Shown here: piece after piece, positions 53,831-62,345 of the stretch
Layout of the letters: each line of letters begins with the position of its first letter
Position numbering within the stretch: position 1 is the stretch's first letter
Assembly: GCF_002113125.1 (NCBI RefSeq)
Contig: NZ_NEJP01000021.1
Span: 49,700-113,699, forward strand
Length of the DNA stretch: 64,000 bases
Source of the DNA: Pseudomonas sp. B20(2017)
Lineage (GTDB): Bacteria > Pseudomonadota > Gammaproteobacteria > Pseudomonadales > Pseudomonadaceae
Direction: 5' to 3'
Notes under the pieces: model-generated
What the model was told of the DNA's origin: nothing
Databases searched by the model: none
The model's input: the letters and a program-made list of their open reading frames with translations, nothing else
Position numbers and translations under genes: made by a program

Positions 53831-55078
53831 ATGGACGCTTTTAACTACCGTGGCGGGGAACTGTTCGCGGAAGGTGTGGCGCTGTCCGCCATCGCCGATC
53901 GCTTCGGTACACCGACCTACGTCTACTCCCGCGCCCACATCGAGGCCCAGTACCTGGCCTACGCCGATGCCTTGGCCGGCATGCCGCATCTGGTCTGCTT
54001 CGCGGTCAAGGCCAACTCCAACCTCGGAGTCCTGAATGTCCTGGCCCGTATCGGCGCCGGTTTCGACATCGTCTCCCGTGGCGAGCTGGAACGCGTTCTG
54101 GCCGCCGGCGGCAGCCCGGACAAGATCGTGTTCTCCGGCGTCGGCAAGACCCGTGACGACATGCGCCGTGCGCTGGAAGTCGGCGTGCATTGCTTCAACG
54201 TCGAATCCACCGACGAGCTCGAACGCCTGCAAGTGGTCGCCGCCGAGCTGGGTGTTCGTGCACCGATTTCCCTGCGCGTGAACCCGGACGTCGATGCCGG
54301 CACCCACCCGTACATTTCCACCGGTCTCAAAGAGAACAAGTTCGGCATCGCCATCGCCGACGCCGAAGACGTGTACGTGCGTGCCGCGCACCTGCCGAAC
54401 CTGGAAGTGGTCGGCGTCGACTGCCACATCGGTTCGCAACTGACCACCCTGCCTCCGTTCCTCGATGCCCTCGATCGTCTGCTGGACCTGGTCGATCGCC
54501 TCGGCGATTGCGGCATCCACCTGCGCCACATCGATCTCGGTGGCGGCCTGGGTGTACGTTATCGCGATGAAGAGCCGCCATTGGCCGCCGACTACATCAA
54601 GGCTGTGCGCGAGCGTCTGGCCGGTCGTGATCTGGCGCTGGTGTTCGAACCGGGCCGCTTCATCGTCGCCAACGCCGGCGTGCTGCTGACCCAGGTCGAG
54701 TACCTCAAGCACACCGAGCACAAAGACTTCGCCATCGTCGACGCGGCCATGAACGACCTGATCCGCCCGGCGCTGTACCAGGCCTGGATGGACGTGACCC
54801 CGGTCAAGCCACGCGAGACCGCTGCGCGTACCTACGACGTCGTCGGCCCGATCTGCGAAACCGGCGACTTCCTCGCCAAGGAGCGCGAGCTGGCGCTGGA
54901 AGAAGGCGATCTGCTGGCCGTGCATTCGGCCGGTGCCTACGGTTTCGTGATGAGCTCCAACTACAACACCCGCGGCCGTGCCGCCGAGGTGCTGGTAGAT
55001 GGCGATCAGGCATTTGAAGTGCGTCGCCGCGAAACCGTGGCCGAGCTGTTTGCCGGCGAAAGCCTGCTGCCGGAGTAA
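53831..55078 (+). CDS. lysA: Diaminopimelate decarboxylase
   Basis: A 415-residue PLP enzyme converting meso-diaminopimelate to lysine, the last step of lysine synthesis. The PLP lysine is K60 in LVCFAVKANSN. Other motifs are GAGFDIVSRGELE, SGVGKTRDD, NPDVDAGTHPYISTG, HIGSQL, DLGGGLGVRY, EPGRFIVANAG and, near the end, the substrate-binding CETGDFLA and GAYGFVMSSNYN. The length is typical. It is in an operon with lptM upstream and dapF four bases downstream, so two consecutive lysine/peptidoglycan steps are coordinated. Confidence 0.97.
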   Translation: MDAFNYRGGELFAEGVALSAIADRFGTPTYVYSRAHIEAQYLAYADALAGMPHLVCFAVKANSNLGVLNVLARIGAGFDIVSRGELERVLAAGGSPDKIVFSGVGKTRDDMRRALEVGVHCFNVESTDELERLQVVAAELGVRAPISLRVNPDVDAGTHPYISTGLKENKFGIAIADAEDVYVRAAHLPNLEVVGVDCHIGSQLTTLPPFLDALDRLLDLVDRLGDCGIHLRHIDLGGGLGVRYRDEEPPLAADYIKAVRERLAGRDLALVFEPGRFIVANAGVLLTQVEYLKHTEHKDFAIVDAAMNDLIRPALYQAWMDVTPVKPRETAARTYDVVGPICETGDFLAKERELALEEGDLLAVHSAGAYGFVMSSNYNTRGRAAEVLVDGDQAFEVRRRETVAELFAGESLLPE

Positions 55079-55082
55079 CCCC

Positions 55083-55913
55083 ATGCTGCTGCGTTTTACC
55101 AAGATGCACGGCCTGGGCAACGACTTTATGGTTCTCGACCTGGTCAGCCAGCACGCGCATATTCAGCCCAAGCACGCAAAAATGTGGGGCGACCGGCACA
55201 CCGGCATCGGTTTCGACCAGTTGCTGATCGTCGAAGCGCCGAGCAACCCGGATGTGGATTTCCGTTACCGGATCTTCAACTCCGACGGCTCCGAAGTGGA
55301 GCAGTGCGGCAACGGTGCGCGCTGCTTCGCCCGCTTCGTGCTCGACAAGCGCCTGACCGCCAAACGTCAGATCCGCGTCGAGACCAAGGGCGGCATCATC
55401 GAACTGGACGTGCGTAACGACGGCCAGATCGGCGTGAACATGGGCGCCCCGCGCCTGGTGCCGGCGGACATTCCGTTCCAGGCGCCGGAGCAGGCCCTGA
55501 GTTATCGGGTCGATGTCGACGGTACGCCGGTCGATCTGGCGGCGGTATCGATGGGCAATCCCCATGCGGTGCTGCGGGTCAACGATATCAACACTGCACC
55601 GGTGCATGAACTGGGGCCGAAAATCGAACACCATCCGCGCTTCCCGGCGCGGGTCAACGTCGGTTTTCTCCAGGTCATCGACCGCCATCGCGCACAACTG
55701 CGCGTCTGGGAACGCGGCGCCGGGGAAACCCAGGCCTGCGGAACCGGTGCCTGCGCTGCTGCTGTAGCTGCGATCAGTCAGGGGTGGATGGATTCGCCAC
55801 TGCTGATCGACCTGCCGGGCGGGCGCCTGTCCATTGAGTGGGCAGGCCCTGGCCAACCGGTGTTGATGACCGGCCCGGCAGTGCGCGTATACGAAGGACA
55901 AGTGCGTCTTTGA
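55083..55913 (+). CDS. dapF: Diaminopimelate epimerase
   Basis: A 276-residue PLP-independent epimerase converting LL- to meso-diaminopimelate. The two catalytic cysteines are Cys75 (SEVEQCGNGARCF) and Cys219 (GETQACGTGACAAA). The N-terminal KMHGLGNDFMVLD (7-19) is the family start. The length equals E. coli DapF (274). It supplies the substrate of LysA upstream and of peptidoglycan synthesis. Confidence 0.97.
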   Translation: MLLRFTKMHGLGNDFMVLDLVSQHAHIQPKHAKMWGDRHTGIGFDQLLIVEAPSNPDVDFRYRIFNSDGSEVEQCGNGARCFARFVLDKRLTAKRQIRVETKGGIIELDVRNDGQIGVNMGAPRLVPADIPFQAPEQALSYRVDVDGTPVDLAAVSMGNPHAVLRVNDINTAPVHELGPKIEHHPRFPARVNVGFLQVIDRHRAQLRVWERGAGETQACGTGACAAAVAAISQGWMDSPLLIDLPGGRLSIEWAGPGQPVLMTGPAVRVYEGQVRL

Positions 55914-55926
55914 GTGAGCAGAAGCC

Positions 55927-56652
55927 ATGACCGATAAGCCTCAGGTACCCGCCCGACAGTCCGGTGAATCAGCGTCCGAGAGCCTGGAGGCGGCAGCGGT
56001 TGCCGCGTACCTGGAGGCTCATCCGGACTTCTTCGTCGAGCATGAAGAACTGCTGCCGTCCCTGCGCATCCCCCATCAACGCGGCGATACCGTCTCGCTG
56101 GTGGAGCGTCAGATGGCCATTCTGCGCGACCGCAACATCGAGATGCGTCATCGCCTCTCGCACCTGATGGACGTCGCCCGGGACAACGATCGCCTGTTCG
56201 ACAAGACCCGTCGCCTGATCCTCGCCCTGATGGACGCTGCCACTCTGGAAGACGTGGTGATCAGCGTCGAAGACAGCCTGCGCCAGGATTTCCAGGTGCC
56301 CTTTGTCAGCCTGATCCTGCTCGGCGACAACCCGGCCCCGGTCGGTCGCTGGGTGACCCACGCCGATGCGCAAACCGCCATCGGCGGCCTGCTCACCGAA
56401 GGCAAGAGCGTCAGCGGCAGCCTGCGTGAACACGAGCTGGACTTCCTGTTCGGCGAAGAACAACGCAAGCAGATCGGCTCCACCGCCGTGGTCGCCGTCA
56501 GCCATCAAGGCATCCACGGAATCCTGGCCATCGCCAGCCGTGATCCGCAGCACTACAAGAGCTCGGTCGGCACGCTGTTCCTCAGCTACATCGCCGAAGT
56601 CATGGGTCGCGTGCTGCCACGGGTCAACAGCTCCCTGCGCTCGGTACGCTGA
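55927..56652 (+). CDS. DUF484 family GAF-like protein
   Basis: A 241-residue protein: an N-terminal helical part with VAAYLEAHPDFFVEHEELLPSL (about 25-46), a coiled-coil VERQMAILRDRNIEMRHRLS, then a GAF-like sensory fold (LRQDFQVPFVSLILLGDNPA; GSTAVVAVSHQGIHGILAIA). The family sits between dapF and xerC in many proteobacteria (yigA in E. coli is the short counterpart). The ligand and function are unknown. Gaps are 13 bases to dapF and 2 to xerC. Confidence 0.9.
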   Translation: MTDKPQVPARQSGESASESLEAAAVAAYLEAHPDFFVEHEELLPSLRIPHQRGDTVSLVERQMAILRDRNIEMRHRLSHLMDVARDNDRLFDKTRRLILALMDAATLEDVVISVEDSLRQDFQVPFVSLILLGDNPAPVGRWVTHADAQTAIGGLLTEGKSVSGSLREHELDFLFGEEQRKQIGSTAVVAVSHQGIHGILAIASRDPQHYKSSVGTLFLSYIAEVMGRVLPRVNSSLRSVR

Positions 56653-56654
56653 GC

Positions 56655-57554
56655 ATGGAACGACAACTGGACGCTTACTGCGAACACCTGCGCAGTGAGC
56701 GGCAGGTGTCGCCGCACACGCTGTCGGCCTACCGCCGCGATCTCGATAAAGTCCTCGGCTGGTGCAACAAACAGAACATCGGCAGCTGGCAGGCACTGGA
56801 TATCCAGCGTCTGCGCAGTCTGATCGCCCGCCTGCATGCGCAGGGCCAGTCCTCGCGCAGCCTGGCACGCCTGCTCTCGGCGGTGCGCGGGCTCTATCAC
56901 TATCTGAACCGCGAAGGCCTCTGCGATCACGATCCGGCAACGGGTCTGGCACCGCCGAAAGGCGAACGCCGCCTGCCAAAAACCCTCGACACCGACCGCG
57001 CCCTGCAATTGCTCGAAGGCGCCGTGGAGGACGATTTCCTCGCGCGGCGTGATCAGGCAATTCTGGAGTTGTTCTATTCCTCCGGCCTGCGCCTGTCGGA
57101 GCTGACCGGACTCAATCTCGATCAGCTCGATCTGGCCGACGGCATGGTTCAGGTGCTCGGCAAGGGCAGCAAGACGCGCCTGTTGCCGGTCGGCAAAAAA
57201 GCCCGGGAAGCACTGGAGCAATGGCTGCCGCTGCGGGCGCTGACCAATCCTGCGGACGACGCGGTATTCGTCAGCCAGCAAGGCCGACGCCTCGGCCCGC
57301 GAGCGATTCAGGTGCGGGTCAAACTGGCCGGCGAGCGCGAGCTGGGGCAGAACCTGCACCCGCACATGCTGCGGCACTCCTTCGCCAGCCATTTGCTCGA
57401 GTCCTCCCAGGACCTGCGCGCGGTGCAGGAACTGCTCGGCCACTCGGACATCAAGACCACCCAGATCTATACCCACCTGGACTTCCAGCACCTGGCGGCG
57501 GTCTACGACAGCGCCCATCCACGGGCCAAACGCATGAAAGGCGACGATTCATGA
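56655..57554 (+). CDS. xerC: Tyrosine recombinase XerC
   Basis: A 299-residue site-specific recombinase that with XerD resolves chromosome dimers at dif. All catalytic residues are visible: R146 (SSGLRLSEL), K170 (LGKGSKTR), H237 and R240 (HMLRHSFASHLL), H263 (LLGHSDIKTT) and the nucleophile Y272 (QIYTHLDF). The N-terminal SAM-like DNA-binding domain spans about residues 1-95. The length matches E. coli XerC (298). Overlaps the next gene by four bases (ATGA). P. fluorescens homologues (sss) affect colonisation phase variation. Confidence 0.96.
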   Translation: MERQLDAYCEHLRSERQVSPHTLSAYRRDLDKVLGWCNKQNIGSWQALDIQRLRSLIARLHAQGQSSRSLARLLSAVRGLYHYLNREGLCDHDPATGLAPPKGERRLPKTLDTDRALQLLEGAVEDDFLARRDQAILELFYSSGLRLSELTGLNLDQLDLADGMVQVLGKGSKTRLLPVGKKAREALEQWLPLRALTNPADDAVFVSQQGRRLGPRAIQVRVKLAGERELGQNLHPHMLRHSFASHLLESSQDLRAVQELLGHSDIKTTQIYTHLDFQHLAAVYDSAHPRAKRMKGDDS

Positions 57555-58255
57555 GCATCCAGTTGATCACCTTCGACCTCGACGACACCCTGTGGGACAC
57601 CGCCCCGGTGATCGTCAGCGCCGAAGCGGTTTTGCGCGAATGGCTGAGCGAACATGCGCCGAATCTGGGCGCGGTGCCGGTGGAGCATCTCTGGTCGATC
57701 CGCGAACGAGTGCTGGCCAGCGAGCCGGGACTCAAGCACCGCATCAGCGCGCTGCGCCGGCGGGTGCTGTTCCATGCGCTGGAAGAAGCCGGCTACGCCC
57801 ACGGCGAAGCGTCGGAGCTGGCAGACAAGAGTTTTGAAGTGTTTCTGCATGCGCGGCATCAGATCGAGGTGTTCCCGGAAGTCGAGCCGATTCTGGAAAC
57901 CCTCGCCAAACATTACGCCCTCGGCGTAGTCACCAACGGCAATGCCGATGTGCGTCGTCTCGGGCTGGCGGACTACTTCAAGTTTGCGCTGTGCGCCGAA
58001 GACATCGGCATCGCCAAGCCGGATGTGCGACTGTTCCATGAAGCGTTGCAGCGCGGTGGCGTGAGCGCCGAGGCGGCGGTACATATCGGTGACCACCCGG
58101 GGGACGACATCGCCGGGGCTCAGCAAGCGGGATTGCGTGCGATCTGGTTCAACCCGGCCGGCAAGGTCTGGGAAGCGGAGCGCCTGCCGGATGCCGAGAT
58201 TCGCAGCCTGAACGATCTGCCCGCGGTGCTCGCCCGCTGGAACAGCCGCGGCTAA
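57551..58255 (+). CDS. HAD-family phosphatase, YigB-like
   Basis: A 234-residue hydrolase with the HAD motifs: FDLDDTLWDT (8-17; nucleophile Asp9 and acid Asp11), VVTNGNADV (motif II), the lysine in GIAKPDVRLF and the acidic HIGDHPGDDIAGAQQAGL (motif IV). The cap is helical (C1 type). In E. coli yigB follows xerC and dephosphorylates FMN to riboflavin (5-amino-6-(5-phosphoribitylamino)uracil phosphatase activity is also known). Activity here is inferred from synteny. It is last in the operon; a terminator follows. Confidence 0.9.
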   Translation: MSIQLITFDLDDTLWDTAPVIVSAEAVLREWLSEHAPNLGAVPVEHLWSIRERVLASEPGLKHRISALRRRVLFHALEEAGYAHGEASELADKSFEVFLHARHQIEVFPEVEPILETLAKHYALGVVTNGNADVRRLGLADYFKFALCAEDIGIAKPDVRLFHEALQRGGVSAEAAVHIGDHPGDDIAGAQQAGLRAIWFNPAGKVWEAERLPDAEIRSLNDLPAVLARWNSRG

Positions 58256-58271
58256 TTTTCTTTCGCCCATG

Positions 58272-58300
58272 AAAAAGCCCGCAGCGACGGCGGGCTTTTT
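58272..58300. terminator. Terminator after the lysA-xerC operon
   Basis: AAAAAGCCCGC, loop AGCGACG, GCGGGCTTTTT, between the HAD hydrolase gene and convergent sutA; works in both directions. Confidence 0.9.
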
Positions 58301-58320
58301 CAGCAAGCAAGCGACACGCC

Positions 58321-58647
58321 TCAGATAGGGCGGCTGCCGTACTTGTTGTCCGGTTTCTTGGGCGGATCGGCGACCACGTTGGCCTCCACTTCCTGCACCT
58401 TGCCGCCGCGTGCAAGGAACTCTTCCATGGCCTTGGCCAGGGCGTCGCGCTCCTTGTTCTTGGCTTCAATGCTCGGCAACTCGTCGACCGACACCGCAGC
58501 CTTGGCCTTGCCTTTGGCAGCCGGGGCAGGCGTATCGTCACCGCCATCGTCTTCAGCAACGTCTTCCGCTGCTGCTTCCAGACCGTCTTCGGCCTCGTCT
58601 TCGTCGCCTACTTCGAGGTCGTCGTTTTCCAGATCATCGTCGCTCAT
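58321..58647 (-). CDS. sutA: SutA, slow-growth transcriptional regulator
   Basis: A 108-residue, intrinsically disordered acidic protein: the N-terminal third is nearly all Asp/Glu (MSDDDLENDDLEVGDEDEAE), an Ala/Lys spacer follows, then a short central helix (VDELPSIEAKNKERDALAKA, about 53-72) and a C-terminal tail ending KPDNKYGSRPI. This matches SutA of P. aeruginosa, which binds RNA polymerase during slow growth and changes expression of ribosomal and other genes. Convergent with the HAD gene. Confidence 0.9.
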   Translation of the reverse strand: MSDDDLENDDLEVGDEDEAEDGLEAAAEDVAEDDGGDDTPAPAAKGKAKAAVSVDELPSIEAKNKERDALAKAMEEFLARGGKVQEVEANVVADPPKKPDNKYGSRPI

Positions 58648-58749
58648 GTTCTACCTCATGACTTGCGAAAAGCAGATTAGTTATAGACCAGCTTTGGCGA
58701 CTGTCGAAAGTCGCCGGAAAAAAATCGGTAACCATTGGTGACCAACGGT

Positions 58750-59175
58750 TTATGCCCCTTCACCGTGCAAGGTGGCGAGGACTTTACGGGCACCGCCATG
58801 ATCACGGTGCTCGCCCAGATAAACGCCTTGCCAGGTACCCAGTGCCAGTCGGCCCGCCGTTACCGGCAAACTGATCTGACAGCCCAGCACGCTGGCCTTG
58901 AAGTGCGCCGGGAGGTCGTCCAGGCCTTCGTCGTTATGCTCATAGCCGTCTGCTCCTTGTGGGATCAGACGATTGAAAAATCGTTCGAAGTCGCGACGTA
59001 CCGCCGGATCGGCGTTCTCGTTGATGGTCAACGACGCCGAGGTATGCTGCAGCCACAAATGCAACAGACCGACCCGGCATGCCTTGAGTTCGGGCAGGCC
59101 GGCGAGCAACTCGTCCGTCACCAGATGAAAGCCCCGGGGCCGTGCCCGCAGGGTTATCAGAGTCTGTTGCCACAT
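58750..59175 (-). CDS. yjbQ: YjbQ family (UPF0047) protein
   Basis: A 141-residue single-domain protein starting MWQQTLITLRARPRGFHLVT. The family motif HTSASLTINENADPAVRRDF (about 44-63) and the His-rich GYEHNDEGLDDLPAHFKASV (about 77-96) are clear, with QGVYLGEHRDHGGARKV near the end. The conserved His and Glu residues form a metal-like site. E. coli YjbQ shows weak thiamin-phosphate synthase activity in vivo; its true role is uncertain. Longer upstream frames are rejected. Confidence 0.92.
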   Translation of the reverse strand: MWQQTLITLRARPRGFHLVTDELLAGLPELKACRVGLLHLWLQHTSASLTINENADPAVRRDFERFFNRLIPQGADGYEHNDEGLDDLPAHFKASVLGCQISLPVTAGRLALGTWQGVYLGEHRDHGGARKVLATLHGEGA

Positions 59176-59346
59176 ACAGTTCTCCGCACGTTCGGGGCGC
59201 ATTCTAGCGCGCTCTGGAAAAAAACAAAGGCCCTGATGTTCCTTCAATGATGTAAGCCTTTGGCCGCAGAAAAACACTCGTCGTAAACACGACCAAAGCA
59301 GTACGAAAAATCCTTTCAGCTGTATCAGGGAAGACAAATTCCAGAC

Positions 59347-59371
59347 AAAAAAATGCCCGGCGAGCCGGGCA
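59347..59371 (-). terminator. Terminator of the glnK-amtB operon
   Basis: On the minus strand TGCCCGG, loop CTC, CCGGGCA followed by TTTTTTTG, 20 bases after the amtB stop. Confidence 0.88.
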
Positions 59372-59390
59372 AGTTTTTTGCGGCGCGTGC

Positions 59391-60728
59391 TTACAGGTTG
59401 TAGCCGCGCTCGTTGTGTTGTGCCAGGTCTAGGCCGACCGATTCTTCTTCCTCGGTCACGCGCAGGCCCATCACGGCATCCAGCACCTTGAGGATGATGA
59501 AGGTGACGATCGCGGTGTAGATCACGGTGAAGCCGACGCCTTTGCACTGAATCCAGACTTGTGCGGCGATGTCGGTGACGGTGCCGAAGCCACCCAGCGA
59601 CGGTGCAGCGAACACACCGGTCAGGATCGCGCCAAGGATACCGCCGATACCGTGCACGCCGAAGGCATCCAGGGAGTCGTCATAACCGAGTTTGCGTTTC
59701 AGGGTGGTGGCGCAGAAGAAGCACACCACGCCTGCCGCCAGACCGATCACCAGTGCGCCCATCGGGCCCACGGTGCCAGCGGCCGGAGTGATCGCGACCA
59801 GACCTGCAACGACGCCGGATGCGATACCCAGTGCGCTTGGTTTGCCGTGGGTGATCCACTCGGCGAACATCCAGCCCAGTGCGGCAGCGGCGGTCGCGAT
59901 CTGAGTCACCAGCATCGCCATGCCGGCGGTGCCGTTGGCGGCTGCGGCGGAACCGGCGTTGAAGCCGAACCAGCCAACCCACAGCATCGCCGCGCCCATC
60001 AGGGTGTAACCCAGATTGTGTGGCGCCATCGGGGTGGTCGGGAAGCCTTTGCGTTTACCCAGTACCAGGCAGGCAATCAGACCGGCCACACCGGCGTTGA
60101 TGTGCACCACGGTGCCGCCGGCAAAGTCGAGTACGCCCCAGTCCCACATCAGGCCGCCGTTGCCGGACCAGACCATGTGCGCGATCGGTGCATAAACCAG
60201 GGTGAACCAGATGCCCATGAAGATCAGCATCGCGGAGAACTTCATCCGCTCGGCGAACGCACCGACGATCAGCGCCGGGGTGATGATCGCGAAGGTCATC
60301 TGGAAGGTGATGAAGACCGCCTCGGGGAACAGCGCCGCCGGGCCGGTCAGGCTCGCTGGCGTGACACCGGCCAGGAACGCCTTGCCGAAACCGCCCACGA
60401 ACGAGTTGAAGTTGACGACGCCCTGCTCCATGCCGGTAGTGTCGAACGCGATGCTGTAGCCATAAATGACCCACAGGACGCTGATCAGACCGGTAATGGC
60501 GAAGCACTGCATCATCACGGAAAGAATGTTTTTCGACCGAACCATGCCGCCGTAGAACAGCGCGAGACCGGGAATGGTCATGAACAGCACGAGGGCTGTG
60601 GAGGTGAGCATCCAGGCGGTATCGCCGGAGTTCAGGACTGGAGCTGCCACCTCGTCTGCCGCCATGGCCAGGCCGGGCATTACGATAGACAACAGGGCTC
60701 CTAGCCCTGCGAATTTACGCAGAGTCAT
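59391..60728 (-). CDS. amtB: Ammonium transporter AmtB
   Basis: A 445-residue protein starting MTLRKFAGLGALLSIVMPGL with a cleavable signal peptide (AMA|AD), then eleven membrane helices. Signatures are GLALFYGGMVRSKN (about 53-66), the first pore histidine in DFAGGTVVHINAGVAG and the second in DAFGVHGIGGILGA. It moves ammonium across the inner membrane as a trimer and is blocked by GlnK. It is the second gene of glnK-amtB (37-base gap), under the sigma-54/NtrC-type promoter upstream of glnK. Confidence 0.97.
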   Translation of the reverse strand: MTLRKFAGLGALLSIVMPGLAMAADEVAAPVLNSGDTAWMLTSTALVLFMTIPGLALFYGGMVRSKNILSVMMQCFAITGLISVLWVIYGYSIAFDTTGMEQGVVNFNSFVGGFGKAFLAGVTPASLTGPAALFPEAVFITFQMTFAIITPALIVGAFAERMKFSAMLIFMGIWFTLVYAPIAHMVWSGNGGLMWDWGVLDFAGGTVVHINAGVAGLIACLVLGKRKGFPTTPMAPHNLGYTLMGAAMLWVGWFGFNAGSAAAANGTAGMAMLVTQIATAAAALGWMFAEWITHGKPSALGIASGVVAGLVAITPAAGTVGPMGALVIGLAAGVVCFFCATTLKRKLGYDDSLDAFGVHGIGGILGAILTGVFAAPSLGGFGTVTDIAAQVWIQCKGVGFTVIYTAIVTFIILKVLDAVMGLRVTEEEESVGLDLAQHNERGYNL

Positions 60729-60765
60729 ATTGTTTTCTCCTGGGGCGTTGGGTTTGTGGCGGCGT

Positions 60766-61104
60766 TTAGATCGCGTCGGTATCGGTTTCGCCGGTACGGA
60801 TGCGGATCGCCTGTTCCAGATTGACCACGAAGATCTTGCCGTCACCGATCTTGCCGGTGTTGGCAGCCTTGGTTATCGCCTCGATAACCCGATCCAGATC
60901 CTTGTCGTCGATGGCAACGTCGATTTTCACCTTGGGCAGAAAATCGACCACATACTCCGCGCCGCGATACAGCTCGGTGTGTCCCTTCTGCCGACCGAAG
61001 CCTTTGACTTCAGTAACGGTAATGCCCTGCACGCCGATTTCGGACAGCGACTCGCGCACGTCGTCCAACTTGAACGGCTTGATGATGGCAGTGACTAGCT
61101 TCAT
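60766..61104 (-). CDS. glnK: Nitrogen regulatory protein P-II (GlnK)
   Basis: A 112-residue signalling protein, the standard P-II length, starting MKLVTAIIKPFKLDDVRESL. The T-loop GFGRQKGHTELYRGAEYVVD (36-55) contains Tyr51, the site uridylylated by GlnD. The B-loop TGKIGDGKIFV and the C-terminal RIRTGETDTDAI bind ATP/2-oxoglutarate. It reports nitrogen status and gates AmtB, which is encoded just downstream. The long leader carries a sigma-54-type promoter and NtrC-like sites. Confidence 0.97.
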   Translation of the reverse strand: MKLVTAIIKPFKLDDVRESLSEIGVQGITVTEVKGFGRQKGHTELYRGAEYVVDFLPKVKIDVAIDDKDLDRVIEAITKAANTGKIGDGKIFVVNLEQAIRIRTGETDTDAI

Positions 61105-61291
61105 GAAACTCTCTCCCGAATTGGTGGACTTGCCCCAGGAAAACAAACCCGACTCAAGTCTAAGCGCAGTGCCTGGCTTTGTAACGCTTCGTTGTCGACG
61201 CCAGCTAACCGCTCCAGACGAAACTCCCCGCTCCGTCTGCCGCACTGCATTCGTCACAGCGACTGCATCAGTGCATGGGTCGAAGGTGACT

Positions 61292-61308
61292 AAGCAGAAA
61301 GCTTGCCA
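61292..61308 (-). promoter_or_regulatory. Sigma-54 promoter of glnK-amtB
   Basis: On the minus strand TGGCAAG-CTTT-CTGCTT: GG and GC are separated by exactly 10 bases, the required -24/-12 spacing (consensus TGGCACG-N4-TTGC). It lies about 190 bases upstream of the glnK start, implying a leader of about 175 bases. Confidence 0.75.
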
Positions 61309-61383
61309 TCTCGCCAAAAACCACTGATTTCAATCCCTTGGCCGCTGCCGCAGATGCCATCACCCAAATGGCACTCGGGATAC

Positions 61384-61431
61384 GCACAACAACGGTGCGC
61401 GGCCGTGCATCCAGTTGCGCGAAAAGCGTGC
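61384..61431. promoter_or_regulatory. NtrC-type enhancer sites upstream of glnK
   Basis: GCAC-AACAACG-GTGC (61384-61398) matches the NtrC dyad GCAC-N7-GTGC exactly. A second site GCGC-GAAAAGC-GTGC (61417-61431) matches with one mismatch. They are 33 bases apart centre to centre (three helical turns) and about 75-125 bases upstream of the sigma-54 element, the usual enhancer layout. Confidence 0.72.
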
Positions 61432-61502
61432 ATCCGTGCCTGCGTCAATGACTATAGACACTGCGTGATACACTGCCGGCCATTGTTTCCAGGACATATC
61501 CC

Positions 61503-61763
61503 ATGCTTGCGCCCAAAGACTTCCTCGACGCCCTGAGCGGCACCGCCTCCCGCCTGTTCAGCGGCGACACACCGTTGCCAAAAGCCGAAATCGAAAGCCA
61601 GTTCAAGATGCTGCTGCAAAGTGCCTTTAGCAAACTGGACTTGGTGAGCCGCGAAGAGTTTGACAGTCAGATGGTGGTGCTGGCGCGCACTCGCGCCCGG
61701 CTGGAGAGCCTTGAGGCGAAGGTGGCGGAGATGGAAGCGAAGCTGACGCCGCCGGCTGAGTGA
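61503..61763 (+). CDS. ubiK: Ubiquinone biosynthesis accessory factor UbiK
   Basis: An 86-residue protein starting MLAPKDFLDALSGTASRLFS. The N-terminal amphipathic half with PLPKAEIESQFKMLLQSAFS (about 25-44) and SREEFDSQMVVLARTRARLE leads into a C-terminal coiled coil (SLEAKVAEMEAKL). It matches the UbiK/YqiC (BMFP) family, membrane-fusogenic, trimeric, and assisting UbiJ in the aerobic ubiquinone-synthesis metabolon. Usually encoded next to glnK/amtB and comM in pseudomonads, as here. Confidence 0.92.
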   Translation: MLAPKDFLDALSGTASRLFSGDTPLPKAEIESQFKMLLQSAFSKLDLVSREEFDSQMVVLARTRARLESLEAKVAEMEAKLTPPAE

Positions 61764-61900
61764 GTCCTCATCCCAGCCCGCAACTGGTTGGCGGAATTTC
61801 GTTGATGCTTGTGCCAGCGATCAAACCTGCATAACCTCAGCAAACGTGAGTGTGTCCACTAAGGATGCGCAGGCCTTGGCCTCACCGAAGCCTGCAACAG

Positions 61901-61928
61901 AAAACCGTCTCCTCAAGGCGGTTTTTTT
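61901..61928 (+). terminator. Probable terminator downstream of ubiK
   Basis: AAAACCG, loop, CGGTTTT followed by TTTT (a run of eight T in all). It lies about 140 bases after ubiK, so it could end ubiK read-through or a lost gene. Confidence 0.6.
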
Positions 61929-62066
61929 TCGCCTCGAGATAGCTGCAACAATCGGTTTTCTGAGGAGTAGTCACAGCAACTGTTCAGTTCCCCGCCGTAT
62001 GACCTTGGATTCAGATCAAGCGCAATGCGCCAGCCGCTCCACTTGATCACGGACGGAAGCTCTTCT

Positions 62067-62150
62067 CTAAACTTCAGCTTTTCGCAACTCGTAAGTCGAC
62101 TGAAGATTCATCCAGAACTCAGGCGTGGGGTTCGGCCAATCAACGGAGGT
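62067..62150 (-). pseudogene. Remnant of a HigA-like antitoxin gene (C-terminal fragment)
   Basis: The minus strand in one frame reads DWPNPTPEFWMNLQSTYELR then KAEV and a TAG stop at 62067-62069. The TPEFWMNLQ...YELR pattern resembles the C-terminal end of HigA-family antitoxins, which commonly have PEFWLNLQ..YDL. An in-frame TAA lies just upstream (near 62151), and no helix-turn-helix or toxin partner is seen, so at most a relic. The match is short and could be chance. Confidence 0.4.
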
Positions 62151-62345
62151 TTATTGAAGTTGCCGTTACGTGCGGACCTGAGCTTGAGCCAAGTGGTCTG
62201 TTAGCAGGCAGAAGGTGAATGCATAGGCCCGCACAACCGCTTTCTGATACGTCTTGTAAACCTCTACTCAAACGCTAGAACCCCGCTCAACTACCCTTCA
62301 AAAACCCGCAGGAAGCGGCCCCTCGATTCAACTCAAGGAACGACC

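Larger units (their letters stand above)
61105..61502. other. 398-base divergent regulatory region glnK/ubiK
   Basis: No gene seen. Contains the glnK sigma-54 promoter and NtrC-type sites (listed separately) and, on the plus side, ATAGACACTGCGTGATACACT just before ubiK (near 61451-61472), where GATACA could be a -10 element. Confidence 0.65.
61764..62345. other. 582-base region without an intact gene
   Basis: Lower coding density and many stops in all frames. It holds a terminator at about 61901-61928 and a fragment resembling the C-terminus of a HigA-type antitoxin on the minus strand (62067-62150). The remainder shows no feature I can support, apart from presumed comM promoter sequence at the right. 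Confidence 0.6.
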
